Of a stretch of DNA of 5,752 bases, positions 1 to 5,710 are shown piece after piece. Below the pieces are notes generated by a model. That model searched no databases, was not told the DNA's origin, and saw only the letters and a list, made by a program, of their open reading frames with translations. Made by a program: the position numbers and the translations under genes. The DNA is from Deltaproteobacteria bacterium. GTDB taxonomy: Bacteria; Desulfobacterota; Desulfuromonadia; Desulfuromonadales; Geopsychrobacteraceae. The stretch lies in assembly GCA_009993495.1 (NCBI GenBank), contig JAACTI010000144.1:1-5752 (forward strand), in the 5' to 3' direction. Each line of letters begins with the position of its first letter. The first letter of the stretch is position 1.

Positions 1-386
1 AGACAGACCCGATCCAGCCCGGCCTGCGCCAAAGCGCATGCCCGTGGGAGATCGAGGAGCAAACCATTACTCTGAAAGGCGATGACACCATCCGGGGGCA
101 TCACCTGGCGTGCCTGGCGGATAAAATCTTCCAAGTGTGAATGCATCAGCGGCTCACCCACGCCATTGAGGATCAGGGTCTCCAGCGCCCCCAGCGCCGG
201 CAACAAGGCAGCAAAGTTTTTCGCCGACAAATCCCCATCCGGCTGCCCAAGGCTACCGGTCTGCTTAACACACATGGCGCAGTTCAGGTTGCAGCGGGCG
301 GTGGTTTCAACAAAGAGTTTCGTGGGGAGTTGCCGCCGCGCCGGCGAAAGTTCTTGCGTCAAGGTCGACGCTGAATCTAATGGCAT
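1..386 (-). CDS. Radical SAM enzyme, N-terminal part (cut by left window edge)
   Basis: The first 128 codons are present and the rest lies off the left edge. Residues 32-39 form a CxxxCxxC cluster (C32, C36, C39 in RCNLNCAMC), which binds the 4Fe-4S cluster that cleaves S-adenosylmethionine. It follows a beta strand (KLFVETTA), as is normal for the radical SAM barrel. NGVGEP at 74-79 corresponds to the GGE-type SAM-binding strand, and FQSNG at 104-108 fits the next strand. About 20 residues precede the barrel. The ATG at 386 is chosen because AAAGG lies 8 bases upstream. Family members with this style often carry a C-terminal SPASM domain, but that part is not visible, so the substrate is unknown. 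The gene lies downstream of the channel gene's terminator and is probably a separate transcription unit. No convincing promoter was seen in front of it. Confidence 0.88.
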   Translation of the reverse strand, partial: MPLDSASTLTQELSPARRQLPTKLFVETTARCNLNCAMCVKQTGSLGQPDGDLSAKNFAALLPALGALETLILNGVGEPLMHSHLEDFIRQARQVMPPDGVIAFQSNGLLLDLPRACALAQAGLDRVC

Positions 387-419
387 GAACACAACCTTTC
401 GCGTAACAGGAAATCATGA

Positions 420-447
420 GACGCAAGGCGCAAGATGCGAGGAGGAA
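420..447. repeat. Short degenerate heptamer repeat
   Basis: Four consecutive 7-base units on the plus strand, GACGCAA, GGCGCAA, GATGCGA and GGAGGAA, all begin with G and end with A and share a purine-rich pattern. They lie in the non-coding stretch in front of the radical SAM gene. The array is short and degenerate, so it may be chance or the remnant of a dispersed intergenic repeat. No function can be assigned. Confidence 0.3.
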
Positions 448-515
448 AAGCGCTCACGCCTCAGCAGTTTAGGGCAAGGGCTCGAACGAAAGCCAGCCCT
501 GCACTTTACAAAGGC

Positions 516-546
516 AAACAAAAATCGGGGAAGCCGAAGCTTCCCC
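516..546 (-). terminator. Intrinsic terminator with UUCG tetraloop, leftward
   Basis: Read on the minus strand, GGGGAAGC pairs perfectly with GCTTCCCC across a TTCG loop (stem 527-546). GATTTTTGTTT follows at once, giving the uracil-rich tail of a rho-independent terminator. On the plus strand no T-run follows the stem, so it acts leftward only. It lies about 120 bases beyond the stop of the AmiS/UreI gene and marks the probable 3' end of that transcript. Confidence 0.88.
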
Positions 547-563
547 ATCACAAAGAGAGAGTT

Positions 564-610
564 GAGCCGATGGCTCCTTTCATCCGTCCCTGGAAAACCG
601 CCTGCCAGGG
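564..610 (-). other. Two small hairpins in the 3' untranslated region of the channel gene
   Basis: Between the channel stop (666) and its terminator there are two further inverted repeats. CCCTGG/CCAGGG (588-593 with 605-610) has an 11-base loop, and GAGCC/GGCTC (564-568 with 572-576) has a 3-base loop. Neither is followed by a T-run, so they are not terminators. With the terminator they would give the mRNA a 3' tail of three stem-loops. I see no open reading frame in 387-665 that looks like a gene. Confidence 0.4.
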
Positions 611-665
611 AACAGTTTTCAGATATCAGCTACCTGATAAGATCTTGCGCAAAGCGTGTGAGGGG

Positions 666-1196
666 TCAGAAGGGCAGAGTCCCATAGCCCATCAGATCGA
701 TTGCGGGCACGAACAGACAGGTAAAGCTCAACACCAGAAACATCCAGGCCGCGATCTTGGCGTTGACCTTACCGTAGGTAACCCCCACCACGGTCAGGCA
801 AATCACCACAAAGGTAACATTCATGAAGCCCAGATAAGGGGTAATGCCGATATGTGTCGTGCCGTCCGGTTTGAGCCCACCGCCAGTAAAGTAAAGGAAG
901 GCATAGGCTGCACAAACGATAGCCACGACCAGCGCTCCATTGCCAACCGTGCGCATATCTTCAAGACCGGTCCACAGAGCGTGGGCCGTTTGCAGATAAA
1001 GAACTCCGAACACAAAAAGCAGTCCGGCCGTGAAGGGATCCTTGAAAAGCGCCGCTTGTAGGATGGCACCAATCACCACCAGACTTCCGACGACCCCGGT
1101 GACAAATCCGGTGCTTCGGGCTTCGCCCTTGCCCAGAAACAGCAACCCAACCGGTACCCACATCATACAAATCAGCAAAAGTAGTGCTAACGTCAT
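666..1196 (-). CDS. AmiS/UreI-family small-solute channel (176 aa)
   Basis: This is a very hydrophobic 176-residue protein with six predicted membrane spans at roughly 2-21, 31-50, 56-75, 86-104, 121-141 and 148-168. That length and topology match the AmiS/UreI family (about 170-195 residues), inner-membrane channels for urea or short aliphatic amides. The N-terminal MWVPVGLLFLGKGEA and the glycine-rich second span also look like family features. The ATG at 1196 is preferred over an in-frame ATG 11 codons upstream because AAGGAG lies 6 bases before it. Known relatives sit beside urease or amidase genes, and none is visible here, so the solute could differ. The motif around the third span (LYLQTAHALW) looks divergent from the Asn-rich version I recall in UreI. 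The gene follows the porin by 242 bases, and a structured leader lies between them. Confidence 0.7.
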   Translation of the reverse strand: MTLALLLLICMMWVPVGLLFLGKGEARSTGFVTGVVGSLVVIGAILQAALFKDPFTAGLLFVFGVLYLQTAHALWTGLEDMRTVGNGALVVAIVCAAYAFLYFTGGGLKPDGTTHIGITPYLGFMNVTFVVICLTVVGVTYGKVNAKIAAWMFLVLSFTCLFVPAIDLMGYGTLPF

Positions 1197-1266
1197 TGTT
1201 ATCTCCTTTTGGGGCGTGATTTTCATCATCGCCGCATAATTTAAATTTCGGGTAACTGTTCACCAT

Positions 1267-1373
1267 GCAGAGCCCAAGTCCGCCATGGAACGGGTAGCTG
1301 TCGCCCGGATGGCGACAGCTAAGCTCCAGGGAGGAATTCATGCGGCCCGGGGAATGGGGGCCTCGGGCTCTGC
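1267..1373 (-). promoter_or_regulatory. Candidate structured RNA leader (three-way junction) upstream of the channel gene
   Basis: On the minus strand GCAGAGCCC (1373-1365) pairs perfectly with GGGCTCTGC (1275-1267), closing a domain of 107 bases. Inside are a 5-bp stem (GGCCC/GGGCC, 1362-1358 with 1348-1344, 9-base loop) and a perfect 11-bp stem TAGCTGTCGCC/GGCGACAGCTA (1321-1311 with 1305-1295) with an ATCCG loop. The domain ends about 70 bases before the channel start codon. No T-run follows any stem, so it is not an ordinary terminator of the porin gene. The nested layout resembles a riboswitch or protein-binding leader. I could not match it by eye to the guanidine-I, fluoride, cyclic-di-GMP-I or TPP consensus. 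The rest of the 1197-1438 spacer holds a bulged 7-bp hairpin near 1402-1424 and no gene. Confidence 0.5.
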
Positions 1374-1438
1374 GACAACGAAGCTGAATAGATACAATTC
1401 TGGCAGACGGCTCATCTTGCCATCTGCAACACATCCGC

Positions 1439-2560
1439 TTAAAAATTCAGAATCGCCCCGAAAGCCAGAGTGCCGATATCATTTTCATTGCCGGCAGTGG
1501 TGATTGTTTCAACATTGTATTCCGCGACCAGCTTCAAGTAATCGTTGATCGCATAGAAAACCGCGCCAATAATGGTCTGGTCTTCCTGTTTTGCCGCCGT
1601 ATCCAGCTCACTGTAGCCATAGGAACCAACCAGGCGGAATTTGTCGAAGCGGTAAGAGGCTTGAAGCAGATAACCATTGCTGTCGACTTCGTCGCCGCCT
1701 TCAAGCAAGGCATCAATGGCCAGCCCAGGCCCAAGCACCTTGCCGATCCCCGAGCCGGTGAACCCGGAACCCGTCAGGCTGAAGCCGGAAAATTTAACAT
1801 TGGCACCAAAGGACAAACCGCGGGAATCGACATTCCCAGTAGCGCCCTTTTTGGATGACTGGCTCAAAAACCCCGTCCAGGCGGTGACGGATACCTGCTT
1901 GAAGCTGGTGGCGTAGGTGAGTTCGCCTTCAACTCGCGGAGCCGTTTCTTCCCCACCTGCTCCCGAGGTTCGTGACGGATCGATGAAACCCAGGGCCAGT
2001 TTAAACCCCGCCAGATCCGGGGTGCGATAGGTGATCTGCGCCGAAGGCAAAGGATAGGTATAACCGCTGCCAATATTGCCGAAGGAAACGCCATTCGCAT
2101 CCAGTCCCGCAGTTTTGCCGAAACCCTGCAGAATTTCATCGAGAAAAATATTGGAGCGATTAAACAAGGTGAAGTCTTTGCCGAACAACACCTGACCCCA
2201 GGCCGCATCTACAGTGCCGTAAAACTGGCGCACATCGATGCCGGTTGAGGTGCCAGCCACGTCACTGTCATTGATCGTCACCCAGAAAGACGACCGGCCA
2301 CCAAGCTTCAAGTCACCAACCTGCTTGGCAAAATTAAAACCGATATAGTTGGGCAGAAAACCCATTTTGACCCGTGATTGTTTTTGACCGGAGTCATCGT
2401 CACTGTAAACGTAAAAGGTGTTGAACGACCCATCGGTTGAGAAGGTTGCTCCGTCCTTGTCGTACAGGGGATAGCTGGCGCATGCCAGGGTGCCAAGGAA
2501 CAACACCAGCAGGCTTGCAAGCACGCCCTTGAACCAGAAAAATGTCAATGCTGATTTCAA
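1439..2560 (-). CDS. Outer-membrane beta-barrel porin (373 aa, TTG start)
   Basis: The protein begins with a signal peptide: K2 and K11, a hydrophobic core at 13-25, and a probable cut after A28 in the sequence ACA-SYP. The rest consists of alternating, aromatic-rich beta strands with Gly/Asn/Asp turns, and it ends in Asn-Phe. A terminal Phe is the usual recognition signal for outer-membrane barrel assembly. Length and composition fit the general Gram-negative porin families of about 350-380 residues. The start is TTG at 2560, because GGAGG lies 5 bases upstream and no in-frame ATG offers a better site. The gene follows DUF4242 by 101 bases and may be read through from the sigma-54 promoter at 3017-3032, since only a weak hairpin without a T-run separates them. 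A role in passing small neutral solutes to the AmiS/UreI channel is inferred from position only. Confidence 0.85.
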   Translation of the reverse strand: MKSALTFFWFKGVLASLLVLFLGTLACASYPLYDKDGATFSTDGSFNTFYVYSDDDSGQKQSRVKMGFLPNYIGFNFAKQVGDLKLGGRSSFWVTINDSDVAGTSTGIDVRQFYGTVDAAWGQVLFGKDFTLFNRSNIFLDEILQGFGKTAGLDANGVSFGNIGSGYTYPLPSAQITYRTPDLAGFKLALGFIDPSRTSGAGGEETAPRVEGELTYATSFKQVSVTAWTGFLSQSSKKGATGNVDSRGLSFGANVKFSGFSLTGSGFTGSGIGKVLGPGLAIDALLEGGDEVDSNGYLLQASYRFDKFRLVGSYGYSELDTAAKQEDQTIIGAVFYAINDYLKLVAEYNVETITTAGNENDIGTLAFGAILNF

Positions 2561-2661
2561 AATTTCCTCCTTCAGCCATAGGGCTATAAATAGGGGTCAA
2601 ACCTGTGGCGACCAAAAGCGCGCCAACCGCCGCCTTTTCGGGCGGATCCCAAACAAAACAC

Positions 2662-2934
2662 TTACTCAGCCGTCGTCGGATCGATGACGCTTTTGATTTC
2701 GGCGACACTGTTCGCCGGAAAACCGCCCTGCTTTGCATGCTCAAGCACGGCTTCCTTGTTGGGGGCAATGTAGACGCAATAAATTTTGTCCGCAGTCACA
2801 TAGCTCTGCACCCACTGAATCTGGGGGCCAAGCGTGTTAAGCACAGCGCAGGATTTTTGCGAAATGCCTTGCAAATCGGCGGCACTGAGCTGTCCCGCCT
2901 GCGGGATCTCTCTTTCAATCAGATATTTCGGCAT
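2662..2934 (-). CDS. DUF4242 family protein (90 aa), possible nickel-binding
   Basis: This is a small soluble protein beginning MPKYLIEREIPQAG, with the central stretch SYVTADKIYCVYIAP and the end KSVIDPTTAE. This pattern is characteristic of DUF4242 proteins, about 80-95 residues with a ferredoxin-like alpha-beta fold. One studied relative, Streptomyces SCO4226, binds nickel. The role in the cell is not established. There is no signal peptide, so it is probably cytoplasmic. The ATG at 2934 is chosen because AAGGA lies 10 bases upstream and family similarity starts there. A longer in-frame start at 3078 would lie upstream of the sigma-54 promoter and is unlikely. Two cysteines (in QKSCAV and IYCVY) and one histidine (LEHAK) are potential metal or redox residues. 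The gene is divergent from the alcohol dehydrogenase and shares its control region, which suggests induction together. Confidence 0.8.
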   Translation of the reverse strand: MPKYLIEREIPQAGQLSAADLQGISQKSCAVLNTLGPQIQWVQSYVTADKIYCVYIAPNKEAVLEHAKQGGFPANSVAEIKSVIDPTTAE

Positions 2935-3016
2935 ACGAATTTTGTCCTTTTCTCGGAAAAGCAAAAAATTACAAAGCTGAAACTGATGGTTTCTTTTGGT
3001 GACGGTTGAAACCTTC

Positions 3017-3032
3017 TGCAACCCTGGTGCCA
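3017..3032 (-). promoter_or_regulatory. Sigma-54 (-24/-12) promoter for the DUF4242 gene
   Basis: On the minus strand TGGCACC-AGGG-TTGCA matches the consensus TGGCACG-N4-TTGCW at every conserved position, with the GG and GC at correct spacing. Transcription would start near 3006, leaving a leader of about 72 bases before the ATG at 2934. Sigma-54 promoters need an AAA+ activator, and a fitting two-component system is encoded across the divergent region. Confidence 0.82.
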
Positions 3033-3115
3033 TTTGCAAAACACCGTTATTTCGGTATTTTCGAGCAGAAAAAACCAAAATTTTCCAGCTGGACTGGGGA
3101 TTTTTTCACGAGACA

Positions 3116-3135
3116 ATTTTCAGTTGATTGAAAAT
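3116..3135. promoter_or_regulatory. Inverted repeat, candidate activator binding site (UAS)
   Basis: ATTTTCA and TGAAAAT form a perfect 7-base inverted repeat around a 6-base spacer. The centre lies about 105 bases upstream of the predicted DUF4242 transcription start and about 170 bases upstream of that of the dehydrogenase, within the usual range for sigma-54 enhancer sites. A related, looser copy starts at 3080 (ATTTTCCAGCTGG). Binding by the downstream response regulator is inferred, and AT-rich repeats can also arise by chance. Confidence 0.45.
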
Positions 3136-3267
3136 CTGGCCGCTTACAGCTGGCACAACAAGGATTTGCGGGGGAATGGGGAAAAATTCTTCAACGTTGC
3201 AATAATTCCCACTTTTTCGGCCCAAAAAGGAAAATTATTTCTTTTATCTAAAACAATGTTATTGTGA

Positions 3268-3283
3268 GGGCACAAGTATTGCT
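3268..3283 (+). promoter_or_regulatory. Sigma-54 (-24/-12) promoter for the dehydrogenase/two-component operon
   Basis: GGGCACA-AGTA-TTGCT matches the sigma-54 consensus TGGCACR-N4-TTGCW except for the first base. The invariant GG and GC are correctly spaced. The predicted transcription start is near 3294, about 39 bases before the ATG at 3333. No better sigma-70 promoter is seen nearer the gene. Confidence 0.82.
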
Positions 3284-3332
3284 TGGTTTTTTTGAAGTGT
3301 TTTAACTCCGAATCAAGAGGTTCAGGTCCCCC

Positions 3333-4493
3333 ATGGAACAAAAAAGTCTCCATCAGCACTGCAAGTTTGAAGTTCCTGAAATCATTTTCGGCCGCGGCCT
3401 GTTGCAGCAGGTCGGTTCCTGCGCCAGACGTTTGGGGGGTAAAAAAGTTTTTCTGGTCAGCGATCAGGGGTTGTTCCAGGCGGGCTGGGTTGATCTGGCG
3501 ATCCGCAGCCTGCAAGATGCCGGCATGAAGGTGGTCTATTTCGATCAGATCACCTCCAATCCCAAAGATTACGAAATCGAGGCCGGGCTGCGAGAATATG
3601 TGGCGCAGGGATCTGACGTTATCGTCGGGTTGGGTGGTGGCAGTGCCCTGGACGCCGCCAAGGGTATCGCCATACTCAGTGCCAATGGCGGCCAGATTAG
3701 CGACTACAAGGGGAATGACAAGATTCACCGCCCGCTGCCGCCCTTGGTTCTCTGCCCCACAACCTGCGGCACCGGCTCAGACGTTTCCCAGTTCGCCGTC
3801 ATCAATGACACGGGTGAAATGTGCAAATTCACCATCATGAGTCGCTGCATTGCCCCCGACATCAGCCTGACCGACCCCGACACCCTGCGCACTCTGCCCG
3901 ATGAATATATCGGCAGTACGGCAATTGATGCCCTCTCTCACGCCGTTGAGGCTTATTTTTCGGTAGCCTCCTCAACCCTGACCGATGTCAACGCCCTCCA
4001 GGCCCTGACCCTGTTGACCAAGAGTTTCATTCCCGCCGTTCAGGAACGACATGCGGATAACCTAGAAGATCTGTCGCGTGCCAGCCTGCATGCCGGCATG
4101 GCGTTTTCCAACGCATTGCTCGGCATAGGTCACGCCCTCGCCCACCCCATTGGCGGCCTGTACGACGCTAATCATGGCGATGTCAATGCCGTACTCTTAC
4201 CCGAGGTGCTTAAATTTGATTTTCCGGTGGTGCGGCAAAAAATCGCGGGGATGGTGAACGCCTTGGGCTATAAACTTGAGAGCAACGAAAAATTTGCCGA
4301 GGAAATGACCATCGAAACCGTAGAAAAAATCCTCGCTGCTGCCGGCGTTCCGCGTGGGCTGAGAAATATCGGGGTCAAGCAAGAAGATTTATCTAAACTT
4401 GCAGCACGGGCCATGAATGATGTGTGCCTGCTGACCTCACCCCGCCAGACGGATGTCGACGATCTTCTCGGCATCCTGAAACGGTCTTACTGA
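3333..4493 (+). CDS. Iron-containing (type III) alcohol dehydrogenase (386 aa)
   Basis: A cytoplasmic NAD(P)-dependent oxidoreductase that interconverts alcohols and aldehydes or ketones. The N-terminal dinucleotide-binding half carries GLGGGSALDAAK (99-110), the family's nucleotide-binding signature, and PTTCGTGSD at 142-150. The C-terminal helical half holds the metal site: D199 and H203 (AIDALSHAVEAY), H267 (GIGHALAHPIGG) and H281 (NHGD). The ligand spacing matches Zymomonas ADH2. The length of 386 residues is normal for the family, and all key residues are present. The ATG at 3333 has only a modest ribosome site (AGG 6 bases upstream, AGAGG further off), but similarity to the family begins within 15 residues. 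The gene heads an operon with a kinase and regulator and is preceded by a sigma-54 promoter. Whether it handles ethanol, a diol or a longer alcohol cannot be told. Confidence 0.95.
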   Translation: MEQKSLHQHCKFEVPEIIFGRGLLQQVGSCARRLGGKKVFLVSDQGLFQAGWVDLAIRSLQDAGMKVVYFDQITSNPKDYEIEAGLREYVAQGSDVIVGLGGGSALDAAKGIAILSANGGQISDYKGNDKIHRPLPPLVLCPTTCGTGSDVSQFAVINDTGEMCKFTIMSRCIAPDISLTDPDTLRTLPDEYIGSTAIDALSHAVEAYFSVASSTLTDVNALQALTLLTKSFIPAVQERHADNLEDLSRASLHAGMAFSNALLGIGHALAHPIGGLYDANHGDVNAVLLPEVLKFDFPVVRQKIAGMVNALGYKLESNEKFAEEMTIETVEKILAAAGVPRGLRNIGVKQEDLSKLAARAMNDVCLLTSPRQTDVDDLLGILKRSY

Positions 4494-5710
4494 TGAAACA
4501 GATCACACCAACACAAGTTGATGACACTTTCCTCGATGGACTGCTGGGCATCGAAAGTTCAAAAATTGGCTTTTATAGCGATGTTAAGCAAAAGATTCAG
4601 GAACTGGAAGCTGCCAACCTGGATCTGAAAATTAAGCGCTCGGAATTGCAGGCGGTCTTTAACGCCATCAGCGACGCAGTGATTATTTATGACAATCTGT
4701 CCCTGGTGCAGCATCGCAATCATGTCGCCCCCAGTTTTTTTCACCATGAGTCTCGCCATGGCAACTCGTGCCGGACGCTCTTTCATAACGATCGGGCGAC
4801 CGACCCCGAGCATTGTCCGGTGGAACGGGCCCTCTGCGGCAAGAGCACCCAGATGGCCTTCTCAAGGCAGCCGTACAACAGCAGCCGTAACAACTTTTAT
4901 GATGTCATTGCAACTCCGATTACCGACCCGGTCGACGGGAACCGGGCCTTGGTCTTCATCCGCGATGTCACCGAAAAGCGTAACCGCGAACTGCAACTCT
5001 TGCAGGCCGAAAAGCTCTCAAGCATCGGGGTACTGGCTGCGGGAGTCGCCCACGAAATCAACAATCCCCTGACCTCGGTAGCCGGTTATGCCGAAGCCTT
5101 GCAGCGGCGCCTTCGCGACGACCCGGCCCTGGCTGGCGACCAGCGCCTGCGTGATTTTCCACGGTATCTCGACATTATTGTCCGTGAGGCCTATCGCTGT
5201 AAGGGAATTATTGACAGTCTCCTCAGCTTCAGCCGCAAATCAGATGGTTCCTTCGGACGCGTCGATCTCAATGAAATTATCACCGAGGTTCTCGAACTGA
5301 TCAGACACAAACAGCGTGATTCCAAGATCTCTCTGCGCACAGAACTCCATATCCCCCTGCCCTGCGTTCAGGGAGATGCCAGTGCCCTGCGTCAGGTTTT
5401 TCTCAATCTGGTGATGAACGCTTTGCAGGCCATTGAGGAGAAGGGCGAGATCATCATCCGTACCGGCTGCGAAGACAATGACGTCTGCGCCTGGGTCAGT
5501 GACACCGGCAATGGCATTGCCCCCGACCGGCTTGATCAAATCTGGAACCCTTTTTTCACCACCAAAACCGTGGGCAAAGGTCAGGGTCTGGGGCTGGCAG
5601 TCACCTACGATATTATTGAGAAACACAAAGGAACTATCAGTGTCCACAGCCAGCCAGACCAGGGTTCGGAATTTCTCGTCAAACTTCCACTGACACAGGA
5701 TCAACGATGA
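4493..5710 (+). CDS. NtrB-type PAS sensor histidine kinase (405 aa)
   Basis: There are no membrane spans, so this is a cytoplasmic sensor. Residues 1-50 include a likely coiled coil (about 28-54), followed by a PAS domain at about 50-160. The phosphoacceptor helix carries H187 in GVAHEINNPL. The ATPase domain shows the N-box NLVMNA (N305, N309), G1 box DTGNGI (337-342), F box NPFFTTK (352-358) and G2 box GKGQGLGLA (361-369). The HEINNPL pattern is that of kinases that often pair with NtrC-class regulators. The PAS domain carries C93, H98, H107, C108 and C115, a possible metal or redox site. The start ATG overlaps the dehydrogenase stop (TGATG), implying translational coupling, and an in-frame ATG at 4424 inside the dehydrogenase is rejected. 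The stop overlaps the next gene (ATGA). Confidence 0.95.
   Translation: MKQITPTQVDDTFLDGLLGIESSKIGFYSDVKQKIQELEAANLDLKIKRSELQAVFNAISDAVIIYDNLSLVQHRNHVAPSFFHHESRHGNSCRTLFHNDRATDPEHCPVERALCGKSTQMAFSRQPYNSSRNNFYDVIATPITDPVDGNRALVFIRDVTEKRNRELQLLQAEKLSSIGVLAAGVAHEINNPLTSVAGYAEALQRRLRDDPALAGDQRLRDFPRYLDIIVREAYRCKGIIDSLLSFSRKSDGSFGRVDLNEIITEVLELIRHKQRDSKISLRTELHIPLPCVQGDASALRQVFLNLVMNALQAIEEKGEIIIRTGCEDNDVCAWVSDTGNGIAPDRLDQIWNPFFTTKTVGKGQGLGLAVTYDIIEKHKGTISVHSQPDQGSEFLVKLPLTQDQR

Larger units (their letters stand above)
2935..3332. other. Divergent AT-rich control region
   Basis: These 398 bases hold no gene I can support. They separate the leftward DUF4242 gene from the rightward dehydrogenase operon and are clearly richer in A and T than the flanking coding DNA. 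They contain two -24/-12 promoters pointing outward, a 7-6-7 inverted repeat, and two 8-base palindromes (CCAGCTGG at 3085-3092 and CAACGTTG at 3192-3199). ATTTTC is repeated at 3057, 3080 and 3116. The layout is that of a bidirectional sigma-54 control region with activator sites in the middle. Confidence 0.75.

Noticed and set aside
82..1061. Long plus-strand open frames of about 200 codons over the radical SAM, spacer and channel genes
   Set aside because: They lie opposite genes with clear motifs and ribosome sites, have atypical Arg/Lys/Ser/Pro-rich composition, and show no recognisable domain.
1267..1373. Guanidine riboswitch as identity of the leader RNA
   Set aside because: It was considered because of the nitrogen-related channel, but the characteristic guanidine-I core and the ACGR loops of the guanidine-II type are absent. 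I therefore left it unnamed.
2478..2489. Lipobox-like TLAC at the end of the porin signal peptide
   Set aside because: The -3 residue is Thr rather than Leu, and ACA-S gives a normal signal peptidase I site. Porins of this kind are not lipoproteins.
2621..2634. Possible sigma-54 element upstream of the porin (minus strand, GG-N10-GC)
   Set aside because: Only the GG and GC and one or two other positions agree, in a GC-rich stretch where such a match is likely by chance.
2630..2645. CCGCC/GGCGG hairpin after the DUF4242 stop as a terminator
   Set aside because: The stem is only 5 bp and no T-run follows it on the minus strand. It may weaken but probably does not end transcription.
2935..3078. 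N-terminal extension of the DUF4242 frame up to an ATG at 3078
   Set aside because: It would place the start upstream of the well-matched sigma-54 promoter. The extension has no family resemblance, and the ATG at 2934 has its own ribosome site.
3151..3169. TGGCAC followed by TTTGC on the plus strand, resembling another sigma-54 promoter
   Set aside because: The TTGC half lies 4 bases too far from the GG half; sigma-54 does not tolerate that spacing. A correctly spaced site exists at 3268-3283.
4424..4492. Longer kinase start inside the dehydrogenase gene
   Set aside because: It adds 23 residues of proline- and arginine-rich sequence that are the dehydrogenase end read in another frame. The TGATG overlap start is typical of a coupled operon.
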